A DNA stretch of 64,000 bases from a virus (IMGVR_UViG_3300024262_000019:46163-110162), one strand, 5' to 3'; shown: positions 56,425-62,499, numbered from the stretch's first letter. The notes: generated by a model from the sequence alone, not told the origin. Translations and numbers: made by a program.

Positions 56425-56857
56425 CCTCGGAGGGTTGGCCTTGGCCATTCTCTTCGCGATCAGCCTCATCCAAGAGGCGATTGATAAGTTCGTCCTTCTC
56501 CTCAGTGCTCATCGAAGCTGGGAACAGCATCGAGTCCTTGACGACCTCTTCGCCTTCGCGGACGACCCCGCCGATGGTGACAGTGTACTTCTTCACCATC
56601 TCGTAATTGACCTCGTCGAGGGGACCATGCTCAACACAGGCACAGTGCTCAACGCCATCATCATCAGTACGGGCGAACGTGGTGTGATCAGGTCCCTCTT
56701 TTTCGACGCAGAGAACGCAGCCAACGACGTCTTTACGCCATAACTTGCCCTCCCAGAGGTGCATCGCACCCTCCTCGATACGCCACTTCGAACGCGGCTG
56801 ACCGTCGAGTTCGATGATTTTACTAGGACCACTCATTGCTAATGCTACGTTTGACAT
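56417..56857 (-). CDS. Hypothetical protein with Cys/His cluster
   Basis: 146 aa. WRKDVVGCVLCVEKEGPDH and VEHCACVEHG contain C-x2-C and C-x-C-x2-H groups, a possible zinc site (about 47-76). C-terminus acidic and Gln-rich. Ribosome site weak; an ATG at 56836 is an alternative start. Preceded by the promoter at 56864-56892. Confidence 0.65.
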   Translation of the reverse strand: MSNVALAMSGPSKIIELDGQPRSKWRIEEGAMHLWEGKLWRKDVVGCVLCVEKEGPDHTTFARTDDDGVEHCACVEHGPLDEVNYEMVKKYTVTIGGVVREGEEVVKDSMLFPASMSTEEKDELINRLLDEADREENGQGQPSEDE

Positions 56858-56863
56858 GTTTTG

Positions 56864-56892
56864 AGATTAATAGGTGATGGTGCAATTGTCCA
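56864..56892 (-). promoter_or_regulatory. Sigma70-like promoter
   Basis: Minus strand TGGACA (56892-56887), 17 bases, TAATCT (56869-56864). Shares GACAAT at the -35 and ACCTATTAATCT at the -10 with the promoter at 45492-45520. Confidence 0.72.
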
Positions 56893-56994
56893 GGTGGCCG
56901 AATTGGCCCCATGGAGCCTGGTTCATCTGCCGTTGAAATTATTGACTATTTCCTATTAATCAGCAGCCCTATGCAATGATCAATCGATCCAGTA

Positions 56995-57312
56995 TCAGTC
57001 CGCTGCCGGGCTTATATTCAGGCTGTCTCGGAGTACTGGACTAGGCTTGAACTTCATGACTCGCCTGCCGGCGATAGTGATTTCCTCTCCAGTCTTGGGG
57101 TTTCTACCCTTGCGAGGATCTTTGGTCTGTAGAACGAACTTCCCAAACCCAGATATCTTCACTTCCTCGCCTTTTACCAGGGAGTCCCTGATACCACGGA
57201 TAATGTTGTCAACGATTCGCTGGGCATCTTTGCCAGATAGAGAATCTACTGCAGACGAGATGCTATCGGATAGATCTGCCCTGGTGACTGTTTCTGTTTT
57301 GTCTTCTTTCAT
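56995..57312 (-). CDS. HU/IHF-family DNA-bending protein 1
   Basis: 105 aa from ATG 57312 (AGGGG nine bases upstream). VTRADLSDSISSAVDSLSGKDAQRIVDNIIRGIRDSLVKGEEVKISGFGKF then GRNPKTGEEITIAGRRVMKFKPSPVLRD is a full HU/IHF fold; the beta-arm carries R-N-P-x-T-G-E. It bends DNA as a dimer. The adjacent second HU/IHF gene suggests a heterodimer, as IhfA/IhfB. Confidence 0.92.
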   Translation of the reverse strand: MKEDKTETVTRADLSDSISSAVDSLSGKDAQRIVDNIIRGIRDSLVKGEEVKISGFGKFVLQTKDPRKGRNPKTGEEITIAGRRVMKFKPSPVLRDSLNISPAAD

Positions 57313-57324
57313 CTTGGTCATCCC

Positions 57325-57621
57325 CTAGTAATTATCTACGGCTTCCTTCATATCCTTGCCAACCTTGAAGAATGGCAACTTCTTAGGTGGGATAGGAATG
57401 TTCTCACCGGTGCGAGGATTGCGACCCATGTAACCGTCGTATTCCCTGACGGAGAATGATCCAAACCCTCTAAGTTCAACCCTCTTCCCCTCTCGAAGGG
57501 AATCCATGATCGTCTCAAACATTGCGTTCACGGCCAGCTCGGCGTCTGGGTGTGAAATATCATTCTTGACCGATATCCATCGGATTAGGTCGGACTTTGT
57601 CATCATCGCTTTTGCAGTCAT
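57325..57621 (-). CDS. HU/IHF-family DNA-bending protein 2
   Basis: 98 aa, GGAG nine bases before the ATG. MTKSDLIRWISVKNDISHPDAELAVNAMFETIMDSLREGKRVELRGFGSF then GRNPRTGENIPIPPKKLPFFKVGKDMKEAV. G-R-N-P-R-T-G and P-x-K-K-x-x-F-F-K place it on the IHF side. Four bases before its partner gene; likely equal expression. Confidence 0.92.
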   Translation of the reverse strand: MTAKAMMTKSDLIRWISVKNDISHPDAELAVNAMFETIMDSLREGKRVELRGFGSFSVREYDGYMGRNPRTGENIPIPPKKLPFFKVGKDMKEAVDNY

Positions 57622-57635
57622 CTATTCAATCTCCA

Positions 57636-58253
57636 TCAAACCAGGCTTAGCTGGCCATTCTTCACGAAGGTAATTGTACTTTCAGGAATAGCCCTGATCG
57701 CATCCCTGAACTCTCGCCTTAGACGATCTCTCGTCTTCTCATCCTTAAGCTTCACCTCATCGAAAAACATAGCCCCTGAAGTTTCGATAACTTCATCATT
57801 CAAAGTAATGAGCGTAGCCGGGCTGTGGCGTTCTTCGTTGAGGAAAAAATCCAATGCATCAGTGAAGTACATCTTCCTAGATCCATCAACGAAAGGCTTT
57901 ACCAATCCTAAGACCTCGGCAGCCATAAGTAGCTTAGAATTGAATTCCGAACATATCTCTCTTTCGATAGCCGGTATATTCTCTATGGGATTATGCTTGT
58001 TTACAAGGATAACACTCTTAGATTTCGACATAGCCCTAAGCAGATCTAACATCGCCATCATCAGCTTCTCGTTGATCGAAAACGTCACTTCCTTCTTGAG
58101 CACCTGAGCGCAGCATGGGCAGGTGCGCAAGCGCTTGCGTTCGTCTCGATCCATAACGGTAGCTTCGATATAGGGACGCTTACCGAGAGCCTCCAGGAGG
58201 CCATCGGCCTTGTCCTCCTGGACTTGCAGGATGATGGTGCGAGTTGATGTCAA
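57636..58253 (-). CDS. Hypothetical protein with CPCC zinc pair
   Basis: 205 aa from a TTG whose TGA overlaps the gene before (TTGA); no ATG nearby. RLRTCPCCAQVLKKE (about 42-56) has a C-x-C-C group. Helices INEKLMMAMLDLLRAMSKS, EFNSKLLMAAEVLGLV and beta segments follow. Contains palindrome copy 4. No family recognised. Confidence 0.65.
   Translation of the reverse strand: MTSTRTIILQVQEDKADGLLEALGKRPYIEATVMDRDERKRLRTCPCCAQVLKKEVTFSINEKLMMAMLDLLRAMSKSKSVILVNKHNPIENIPAIEREICSEFNSKLLMAAEVLGLVKPFVDGSRKMYFTDALDFFLNEERHSPATLITLNDEVIETSGAMFFDEVKLKDEKTRDRLRREFRDAIRAIPESTITFVKNGQLSLV
58126..58139. repeat. 14-bp palindrome CGCAAGCGCTTGCG, copy 4
   Basis: Perfect palindrome inside gene 57636-58253. 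Flanks on the minus strand (AA before, CACC after) match copies 1 and 3. Confidence 0.85.
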
Positions 58254-58510
58254 TTGATGCCGCCCGGCGGCATGGCGGCTATCTGAGGGGCTCCAGGCAT
58301 GTCCTCCTCATCAACCTGCAGCTGATCGATCATGGCCTTATACTCAGCCTTATCCGGCAGCTGAGACACCTGAGTCAAGATCAACAGAAGTATGAAGAAC
58401 AAGGTTCCGGTTCCAATGTAGCTAAACCAGTCTGGACCATCGCCTGCCAGTCCGACCGTGGCAACCACCAAAAGTCCCATCAGTGCGATAACTCCAATAC
58501 CTCGTAACAT
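58250..58510 (-). CDS. Two-helix membrane protein
   Basis: 86 aa from ATG 58510; the longer frame begins with a TTG in the promoter. Membrane helices at about 3-22 (RGIGVIALMGLLVVATVGLA) and 32-50 (YIGTGTLFFILLLILTQV), then an acidic tail ending PQIAAMPPGGIN. Could be an early membrane protein (superinfection exclusion or holin-type); nothing specific is seen. Confidence 0.65.
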   Translation of the reverse strand: MLRGIGVIALMGLLVVATVGLAGDGPDWFSYIGTGTLFFILLLILTQVSQLPDKAEYKAMIDQLQVDEEDMPGAPQIAAMPPGGIN

Positions 58511-58518
58511 TGCTGAGG

Positions 58519-58547
58519 ACGCTATCCGTGAGATCTTCAATTGTCTA
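58519..58547 (-). promoter_or_regulatory. Promoter of the membrane protein/HU operon
   Basis: Minus strand TAGACA (58547-58542), 17 bases, TAGCGT (58524-58519), with ATTGAAGATCT after the -35 as in the 56 kb promoter. The -10 is poor. Confidence 0.5.
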
Positions 58548-58550
58548 GGG

Positions 58551-58598
58551 CCAAAAAAAGAAAAGCCGGTGATTCCAGGGGAGGAGGAATCACCGGCT
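58551..58598 (-). terminator. Terminator after gene 58621-58947
   Basis: Thirteen-base perfect stem AGCCGGTGATTCC / GGAATCACCGGCT, eight-base loop, TTTTCTTTTTTT on the minus strand. Confidence 0.9.
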
Positions 58599-58620
58599 CA
58601 AGCATTTATTTGATCTTCAA

Positions 58621-58947
58621 CTAGCCAGCAAGGCTCATAGAGACATGCTTCTGAGGGCTTGCTGGGTTTGGCATATGGGCAATGTACTGCCCAATCCTCG
58701 CACACCGATGGCACTCGACCAGGTGATCGCTCTCCAGATCTGAGATCTTACTAGCATCTCCGATCTCAATGAGAGTGCGAGAGTCAATGCATAGAGAAGT
58801 AGGCGGAGCTTCTGCCAACTTGCGCAGATCTTTCACCGCTTGGCTGCATCCAGCGCCTTCCTTGCAGCACTGGCTTACCCAGAAGACTTCGTCTTCCGAG
58901 GCAACGCCTAGAGCCACTCGGGCTATCAGTACTCGTGTGTATTGCAT
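58621..58947 (-). CDS. Small Cys-rich protein, first gene of the leftward arm
   Basis: 108 aa from ATG 58947 with GGAGG seven bases upstream. RVLIARVALGVASEDEVFWVSQCCKEGAGCSQAVKDL and HLVECHRCARIGQYIAH hold CC-x5-C and C-x2-C groups, a possible zinc site. It sits at the divergence point of leftward and rightward genes, the place of immediate-early genes. Function unknown. Confidence 0.68.
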   Translation of the reverse strand: MQYTRVLIARVALGVASEDEVFWVSQCCKEGAGCSQAVKDLRKLAEAPPTSLCIDSRTLIEIGDASKISDLESDHLVECHRCARIGQYIAHMPNPASPQKHVSMSLAG

Positions 58948-59058
58948 TTTCGTTCCTCCGCTAACCGGTAATGTTGCGATGGTTAATGTGTCAATTATAA
59001 GATCTGGACGATAAAAAGCAAGTGCTGTCGCGACTGTAAGGCGCAATACCTCCACTGA

Positions 59059-59086
59059 GAGGTAATACGGTGTGTGCAATTGTCCA
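59059..59086 (-). promoter_or_regulatory. Probable leftward promoter at the divergence point
   Basis: Minus strand TGGACA (59086-59081) followed by ATTGCAC, as at 56.9 kb, and TACCTC after 16 bases. The -10 is weak but the -35 block is conserved. Confidence 0.45.
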
Positions 59087-59177
59087 GGTCGGCTATGTGA
59101 ACTATTAAGCAAAGCTTAAGGGTTCAGGCCAACACGCCTCGTTGAAACTGGAAGGGCATGTTGGCTTGACTGTAAAA

Positions 59178-59213
59178 GTCTCCTCCAACTCTGAGGCGAA
59201 AGTTGGAGGAGAC
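59178..59213. other. Long hairpin at the divergence point
   Basis: Thirteen-base perfect inverted repeat GTCTCCTCCAACT / AGTTGGAGGAGAC with a ten-base loop, between the leftward promoter and the rightward tRNA promoter. No T-run on either strand, so it could be an insulator, operator or RNA structure. A weaker inverted repeat CCAACA / TGTTGG flanks it (59129-59164). Confidence 0.5.
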
Positions 59214-59223
59214 ACCTCTGAGG

Positions 59224-59252
59224 TTGACTATGTGAAAATGCTTTCGTAGAAT
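59224..59252 (+). promoter_or_regulatory. Promoter of the tRNA array
   Basis: TTGACT (59224-59229), 17 bases, TAGAAT (59247-59252). The expected transcript start is at the first bases of the tRNA-Met gene. Confidence 0.78.
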
Positions 59253-59257
59253 GGTCG

Positions 59258-59334
<77 letters not shown>

Positions 59335-59354
59335 ATTTCAACCCAAAGAACACA

Positions 59355-59531
59355 ATGTCCTCCTTATCCATCAAACATACGCAACCCACCGCCAAGAGCA
59401 CAAGCTCATGGCAACTGGGGAATATTGTGTCGTGTCTGAATGCGGTAGTCGGCTTGGAAACAGAGTATCTCTTTGGACTTAGCACCCAGGCCCGCGCAAA
59501 TGATCCGAAGCAAAGGGTGGCTTTCACATAA
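59355..59531 (+). CDS. Possible 58-aa protein between tRNA genes
   Basis: ATG 59355 to TAA 59531 in the 262-base gap after tRNA-Met, ending just before a terminator. Product SSLSIKHTQPTAKST then LGNIVSCLNAVVGLETEYLFG reads like protein, but no ribosome site is visible. The terminator directly after its stop favours a real transcript end. Low confidence. Confidence 0.3.
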   Translation: MSSLSIKHTQPTAKSTSSWQLGNIVSCLNAVVGLETEYLFGLSTQARANDPKQRVAFT

Positions 59532-59558
59532 GTAACTAATCAAAATTACTTATAGATG

Positions 59559-59590
59559 AGCCACCCAGGGAAACCAGGGTGGCTTTTTTA
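59559..59590 (+). terminator. Plus-strand terminator
   Basis: AGCCACCC (59559-59566) pairs with GGGTGGCT (59577-59584), followed by TTTTTTA. A second stem ATAAGTAA/TTACTTAT lies just before it. Confidence 0.82.
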
Positions 59591-59596
59591 GTTTCT

Positions 59597-59680
59597 GGGT
59601 GTGTTGGGCAGGCGGTGAGCCCACTTGACTGTAAATCAAACGCTTCGGCTTTAGTGGTTCGATTCCACTCACGCCCACCA
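59597..59680 (+). tRNA. tRNA-Tyr (GTA)
   Basis: 84 nt, CCA encoded. Acceptor GGGTGTG/CACGCCC with one T-G pair, anticodon loop CTGTAAA, class II variable arm, T-arm AGTGG/CCACT. Confidence 0.93.
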
Positions 59681-59698
59681 GAGAAAAAGGAAATGAAA

Positions 59699-59764
59699 AT
59701 GACAGAAACCAAACGAAAACATAGGCTTACTCCATATATTTATGGGCCTATGGCGCAATGGTAG
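59699..59764 (+). CDS. Possible 21-aa peptide ending inside tRNA-Lys
   Basis: ATG 59699 with AAGGA seven bases upstream; product MTETKRKHRLTPYIYGPMAQW stops at a TAG in the D-arm of the tRNA-Lys gene. Very short, so chance is possible, but it repeats the pattern of reading frames that stop inside tRNA genes here. Confidence 0.25.
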   Translation: MTETKRKHRLTPYIYGPMAQW

Positions 59765-59815
59765 CGCATCTGACTTTTAATCAGGTGGTTCTCAGTTCGA
59801 ATCTGAGTGGGCCCA
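59744..59815 (+). tRNA. tRNA-Lys (TTT)
   Basis: 72 nt without encoded CCA. Acceptor GGGCCTA/TGGGCCC, anticodon loop CTTTTAA on CTGA/TCAG, T-arm CTCAG/CTGAG. Confidence 0.92.
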
Positions 59816-59823
59816 CCGACTGA

Positions 59824-59897
59824 TCGGGGATCGTCTAACGGTAGGACGGTAGTTTCTGAAGCTGCTTACCAAGGTTCGAATCCTTGTCCCCGAACCA
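59824..59897 (+). tRNA. tRNA-Gln (CTG)
   Basis: 74 nt, CCA encoded. Acceptor TCGGGGA/TCCCCGA, loop TTCTGAA, T-arm AAGG/CCTT. Confidence 0.92.
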
Positions 59898-60018
59898 AGC
59901 TGAAGTATTTGTGACACGAGAGTTAGCCAATGGCTGCGAGGGTGAACGGTACTATCGGCAGAAAAAGACCTCACATCGGTGGGGCAAAAAGATCTGATAA
60001 TTGAATAGTTTACGATGC

Positions 60019-60044
60019 AGGGGCGTTAGCCGCGCCCCTTTTTA
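60019..60044 (+). terminator. Plus-strand terminator before tRNA-Phe
   Basis: AGGGGCG/CGCCCCT stem with a short loop and TTTTTA. It lies within the tRNA array, so downstream tRNAs need read-through or another promoter. Confidence 0.75.
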
Positions 60045-60045
60045 T

Positions 60046-60122
60046 GCCCCGATAGCTCAGACTGGTAGAGCAGTGGTTTGAAGAACCGCGTGTCGGCAGT
60101 TCAATTCTGTCTCGGGGCACCA
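60046..60122 (+). tRNA. tRNA-Phe (GAA)
   Basis: 77 nt, CCA encoded. Acceptor GCCCCGA/TCGGGGC, loop TTGAAGA, T-arm GGCAG/CTGTC with one G-T pair. Confidence 0.93.
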
Positions 60123-60126
60123 TTAT

Positions 60127-60194
60127 AGGCAGCGTTCTGGGAACAGATTGATCTCCAAAGTCGATCGCGCAGAGTTCGATTCTCTGGCTGCCTG
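60127..60194 (+). tRNA. tRNA-Trp (CCA), very short D-loop
   Basis: 68 nt, no encoded CCA. Acceptor AGGCAGC/GCTGCCT is perfect; loop CTCCAAA; T-arm CAGAG/CTCTG. The D-arm is only TCTG-GGAA-CAGA, a four-base loop, and the usual base between D and anticodon stems is absent. Confidence 0.75.
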
Positions 60195-60199
60195 CAAAT

Positions 60200-60272
60200 G
60201 GGTTCATGGCGCAATTGGCAGCGCATCCGGTTCTTACCCGGCAGGTTGCGAGTTCGACTCTCGCTGAGCCCA
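60200..60272 (+). tRNA. tRNA-Lys (CTT)
   Basis: 73 nt, no encoded CCA. Acceptor GGGTTCA/TGAGCCC, anticodon loop TTCTTAC on CCGG/CCGG, T-arm GCGAG/CTCGC. Similar to the tRNA-Lys (TTT) gene upstream, suggesting duplication and anticodon change. Confidence 0.82.
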
Positions 60273-60292
60273 CTAAATGATAGAGTGATCGC

Positions 60293-60478
60293 ATGTTCGG
60301 ATCACTCGTAGAAGAGATACGGTTAGAGACCGTGAAGAAGGACACAACCAACGCCCTCCCGGCCATCATGGATAGGGGACGAAAGATCGTCACTCACATG
60401 CAGCATAGCGGGCATTACACTCGCTCTCAGCTACGTAAGATGGGACTTGAACCTAAATGGAAGAAGAAAATCGGATGA
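60293..60478 (+). CDS. Small basic protein in the tRNA array
   Basis: 61 aa. GSLVEEIRLETVKKDTTNALPAIMDRGRKIV is helical and the end is strongly basic (TRSQLRKMGLEPKWKKKIG). GAG seven bases before the ATG. Its stop overlaps the next start (ATGA), a sign that both are real. Function unknown. Confidence 0.6.
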   Translation: MFGSLVEEIRLETVKKDTTNALPAIMDRGRKIVTHMQHSGHYTRSQLRKMGLEPKWKKKIG

Positions 60479-60696
60479 AAGACCCAAGACCACAGGTCGG
60501 ACTCATGCTGGCTGACCATAATTGCCCAGGTGGGAATATCTGGATCTGGACAGATGACGACGGGAAGCCGTTCATGGCCAAGTGCAGCATGTGTGACCAG
60601 GAGATCAAAGTCATGCTCGATGTTCCCAGTAGTCCAATCCTTCATGTCGTTACCGAAGAGGAACGGATTCAGAAAATCAAGAGCATGGCTATCTAG
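60475..60696 (+). CDS. Small zinc-pair protein coupled to the gene before
   Basis: 73 aa from ATG 60475 (ATGA overlap). ADHNCPGGNIWIWTDDDGKPFMAKCSMCDQEIKVML has a Cys and a C-x2-C pair on a beta ribbon, like small zinc-ribbon proteins. The last base of its TAG stop is the first base of tRNA-Ser (CGA). Confidence 0.65.
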   Translation: MKDPRPQVGLMLADHNCPGGNIWIWTDDDGKPFMAKCSMCDQEIKVMLDVPSSPILHVVTEEERIQKIKSMAI

Positions 60697-60785
60697 GAAG
60701 CGCTAGCCGACAGCTGGCGACGGCAACCGGCTCGAACCCGGTCGAGGCTTAATCGCCCTTAGGAGTTCGACCCTCCTCGCTTCCG
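60696..60785 (+). tRNA. tRNA-Ser (CGA)
   Basis: 90 nt, no encoded CCA. Acceptor GGAAGCG/CGCTTCC perfect, anticodon stem ACCGG/CCGGT with loop CTCGAAC, long variable arm, discriminator G typical for Ser. Confidence 0.93.
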
Positions 60786-61016
60786 CTACTCTTTAGCAGC
60801 TGGCATCACTGGCTTCTCATCGTCCTTGGCAGCCGGCATGGCGTCCATGGATACGGCAGGGCCAGCATCGGCTGGAGCGACAGGCATAGCGTCCATGAGG
60901 GTGGCAGGAGCTTCTACGGTAGGGGTAGCACTGGCTGCGTCATCTGTGACAGCCTTCTTCTGAGAGGAGCTGCAGCTGAGGGCGAGAATGGCCGTTAGGG
61001 CAAATAAGAATTTCAT
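60786..61016 (-). CDS. Probable small lipoprotein
   Basis: 76 aa on the opposite strand to the tRNAs. MKFLFALTAILALSC is a short signal peptide with Cys15 as the likely lipidated residue (A-L-S-C is a loose lipobox). The rest is Ala/Pro/Asp-rich with imperfect repeats (MDAMPVAPAD, MDAMPAAKDD). It may be an outer spanin or a cell-surface exclusion protein; a two-membrane host is hinted. The stop abuts the tRNA-Ser end. Confidence 0.65.
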   Translation of the reverse strand: MKFLFALTAILALSCSSSQKKAVTDDAASATPTVEAPATLMDAMPVAPADAGPAVSMDAMPAAKDDEKPVMPAAKE

Positions 61017-61063
61017 GGAGAGCTTCTACCGCATAAGCGATAGATCTTGCAACCATCCACCAG

Positions 61064-61249
61064 CTAGCGCTCTTGAGCAGCCTTCTTGCCCTGCTGGCGA
61101 GTGGCCTTCTTCAGGGCCTTAAGGGCTGCCTGCTTCTCTCCAGGGGAAGTCATTCGACCTCGATAGCTGTGAGGCTGGCTGACTTTTGGTTGAGAGCCGC
61201 CACCCTGGGCAGACTCGACTCTGATGGCTTCAATCAACTGCTGGAACAT
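61064..61249 (-). CDS. Small basic hypothetical protein
   Basis: 61 aa. N-terminal helix FQQLIEAIRVESA, a Gly/Ser/Gln linker, then EKQAALKALKKATRQQGKKAAQ, an Ala/Lys helix like those of histone-like tails. It precedes the lipoprotein gene on the same strand. No ribosome site of note; moderate doubt. Confidence 0.45.
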   Translation of the reverse strand: MFQQLIEAIRVESAQGGGSQPKVSQPHSYRGRMTSPGEKQAALKALKKATRQQGKKAAQER

Positions 61250-61278
61250 GCCAGCGACTCTACAACAATTTTATATTT

Positions 61279-61353
61279 GGTGCCGGAAGAGGCTGGGTCA
61301 TCGACTTCACTGTCTATGAAGTAAGGGGGGTTCAATTCCCCTCGGCACCGCCA
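61279..61353 (+). tRNA. tRNA-Asp (GTC)
   Basis: 75 nt, CCA encoded. Acceptor GGTGCCG/CGGCACC, anticodon stem CTTCA/TGAAG with loop CTGTCTA, discriminator G as usual for Asp. Confidence 0.88.
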
Positions 61354-61359
61354 ATTATT

Positions 61360-61430
61360 CACGAATATTCAGGTATAACGATCATCTGAAAACACGGTTA
61401 TGCATGAATATTCATGAATAACGATTGATC
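61360..61430. repeat. Pair of 27-base direct repeats
   Basis: 61360-61386 and 61403-61430 share CA-GAATATTCA then ATAACGAT and ATC with few changes. The second copy includes the palindrome CATGAATATTCATG (61403-61416). Spacing of 43 bases suggests a paired protein-binding site in the gap after tRNA-Asp. Confidence 0.5.
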
Positions 61431-61645
61431 CAGGGTGGGACCTGGTGAGGCTATAGCCCGACACAATAGTCCTCTCACTGCAACTAACTCCTCAGTTGAT
61501 GTTGCACGGAGGGGTGAAGGTTGGGAGCGATTACGGAGCTGAGGGCAACGTAGCGCGTCTAGCTGGAGTTCTGAGGGGGATACCCCGTTGAGGAAAACCA
61601 AAACCCACGACCTGGCAGGGGTAACTCGGTCAGGTCGTTAAATTT
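61431..61645 (+). other. Unassigned GC-rich stretch with hairpins
   Basis: No convincing gene on either strand. Several inverted repeats are visible (CCAGG/CCTGG at 61430-61445; ACGACCTG/CAGGTCGT at 61607-61638 followed by TTAAATTTT). Bounded by the direct-repeat pair and tRNA-Ala. A structured RNA ending in a weak terminator is possible; nothing matches a known RNA family by eye. Confidence 0.4.
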
Positions 61646-61647
61646 TC

Positions 61648-61716
61648 GGGGTGAGCGGCGGGCCGCAGCCGATCCTTGCAAGATCAGCTTCCTGGGTTCA
61701 ACTCCCAGTCATTCCA
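61648..61716 (+). tRNA. tRNA-Ala (TGC)
   Basis: 69 nt, no encoded CCA. Acceptor GGGGTGA/TCATTCC includes the G3-U70 pair that identifies tRNA-Ala. Loop CTTGCAA on a stem with one mismatch; T-arm CTGGG/CCCAG. Position 8 is G rather than T. Reading the loop one base later would give Cys (GCA), but the stem then fails. Confidence 0.75.
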
Positions 61717-61720
61717 CTAC

Positions 61721-61794
61721 GGGGTTATCGTCCAACGGTAAGACACGGGTCTGGCAGACCTGGGATCAGAGTTCGATTCTCTGTAGCTCCACCA
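61721..61794 (+). tRNA. tRNA-Ala (GGC)
   Basis: 74 nt, CCA encoded. Acceptor GGGGTTA/TAGCTCC again has G3-U70. Anticodon loop CTGGCAG on CGGGT/ACCTG, T-arm CAGAG/CTCTG. Confidence 0.85.
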
Positions 61795-61797
61795 GCA

Positions 61798-61826
61798 TTG
61801 ACAATAGGCGCCTAAGCGAATGAAAT
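61798..61826 (+). promoter_or_regulatory. Possible promoter before the protease-like gene
   Basis: TTGACAATAGG at 61798; TGAAAT after 17 bases is a weak -10. TTGACAAT recurs at 62585 and 63709 on this strand, also between a tRNA and a gene. Confidence 0.45.
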
Positions 61827-62241
61827 GCGGACCATGGCTGACACAGACAAAACACTCACCAATACGATTCTTACGGCTGGCAAGGTCACTGCGAGTGGCA
61901 GTATCTACCCCAAGGAAGTCCTTGAGAAGGCCGTCCGTGAGTATGCTGAGAGGCCCGGCGACAGCTACGGTGGAGTAGAAGATGGCCTGCCACTCAGCCT
62001 GGGCAAGGTCACCCATAGAATCACGGATGTCAGAATGGACGGCGACGATGTGATCGCCTCGGCAGTCATCATGGACACGCCGGAAGGCATGAAGATTAAG
62101 GCGATGCTTGAGAATGGTGGGGATGATCGAATATCTCTCTCATCCAAGGGCTATGGCCGCACTGATGAGAATGGAACGATCGACAGGTTCAGCCTCGACT
62201 CCATCAACATCAGCTTAGATCCTGGAAAGGCAAGCCAATAG
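61825..62241 (+). CDS. Truncated capsid-protease paralogue, catalytic His missing
   Basis: 138 aa (ATG 61834 is an alternative start). SLGKVTHRITDVRMDGDDVIASAVIMDTPEGMKIKAMLENGG then ISLSSKGYG, and FSLDSINISLDP, match segment by segment the phage's own head protease (TSHIISDLHLEGDVVIGTAHILDTDQGRNLKAIL, GVSSRGFG, MTFDFVADP). The GELDHP motif with the catalytic His has become a GGVEDG stretch, and the scaffold part is absent. So it is a stand-alone, possibly inactive or altered-specificity relative. Its 3' end overlaps tRNA-Ser (GCT) by 18 bases. Confidence 0.8.
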   Translation: MRTMADTDKTLTNTILTAGKVTASGSIYPKEVLEKAVREYAERPGDSYGGVEDGLPLSLGKVTHRITDVRMDGDDVIASAVIMDTPEGMKIKAMLENGGDDRISLSSKGYGRTDENGTIDRFSLDSINISLDPGKASQ

Positions 62242-62316
62242 CCGGCGATGGCACTTCTCTGCTAAAGAAGCGAGCCCGAAAGGGCCTTGCGAGTTCGACC
62301 CTCGTCCTTTCCGCCA
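62224..62316 (+). tRNA. tRNA-Ser (GCT)
   Basis: 93 nt, CCA encoded. Acceptor GGAAAGG/CCTTTCC, anticodon stem CTTCT/AGAAG with loop CTGCTAA, variable arm GAGCCCGAAAGGGCCT region, disc. G. The first 18 bases are also the last codons of the gene before. Confidence 0.92.
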
Positions 62317-62330
62317 CGCAAGCGCTTGCG
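62317..62330. repeat. 14-bp palindrome CGCAAGCGCTTGCG, copy 5
   Basis: Begins at the base right after the CCA of tRNA-Ser (GCT). Flanks A before and CA after follow the oriented consensus. Confidence 0.85.
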
Positions 62331-62344
62331 CAGATAACAATTTA

Positions 62345-62419
62345 CGGAGTGTAGGGTAGTGGTGACCCACTTGGTTTGGGACCAAGTCAACGCAGGTTCG
62401 AATCCTGTCACTCCGACCA
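62345..62419 (+). tRNA. tRNA-Pro (TGG)
   Basis: 75 nt, CCA encoded. Acceptor CGGAGTG/CACTCCG (C1-G72 as usual in Pro), anticodon stem CTTGG/CCAAG with loop TTTGGGA. Confidence 0.93.
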
Positions 62420-62423
62420 ATTT

Positions 62424-62499
62424 GCGGCTGTAGCTCATCTGGTAGAGCGCTTCGTTGCCAACGAAGAGGTAGCGGGATCGTACCCCGCCAGCCGCTCCA
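62424..62499 (+). tRNA. tRNA-Gly (GCC)
   Basis: 76 nt, CCA encoded. Acceptor GCGGCTG/CAGCCGC, loop TTGCCAA on CTTCG/CGAAG, discriminator T as expected for Gly. Confidence 0.93.

Noticed and set aside
61648-61716. Reading this tRNA as Cys (GCA)
   Set aside because: The anticodon stem does not form in that register and the G3-U70 pair points to Ala.
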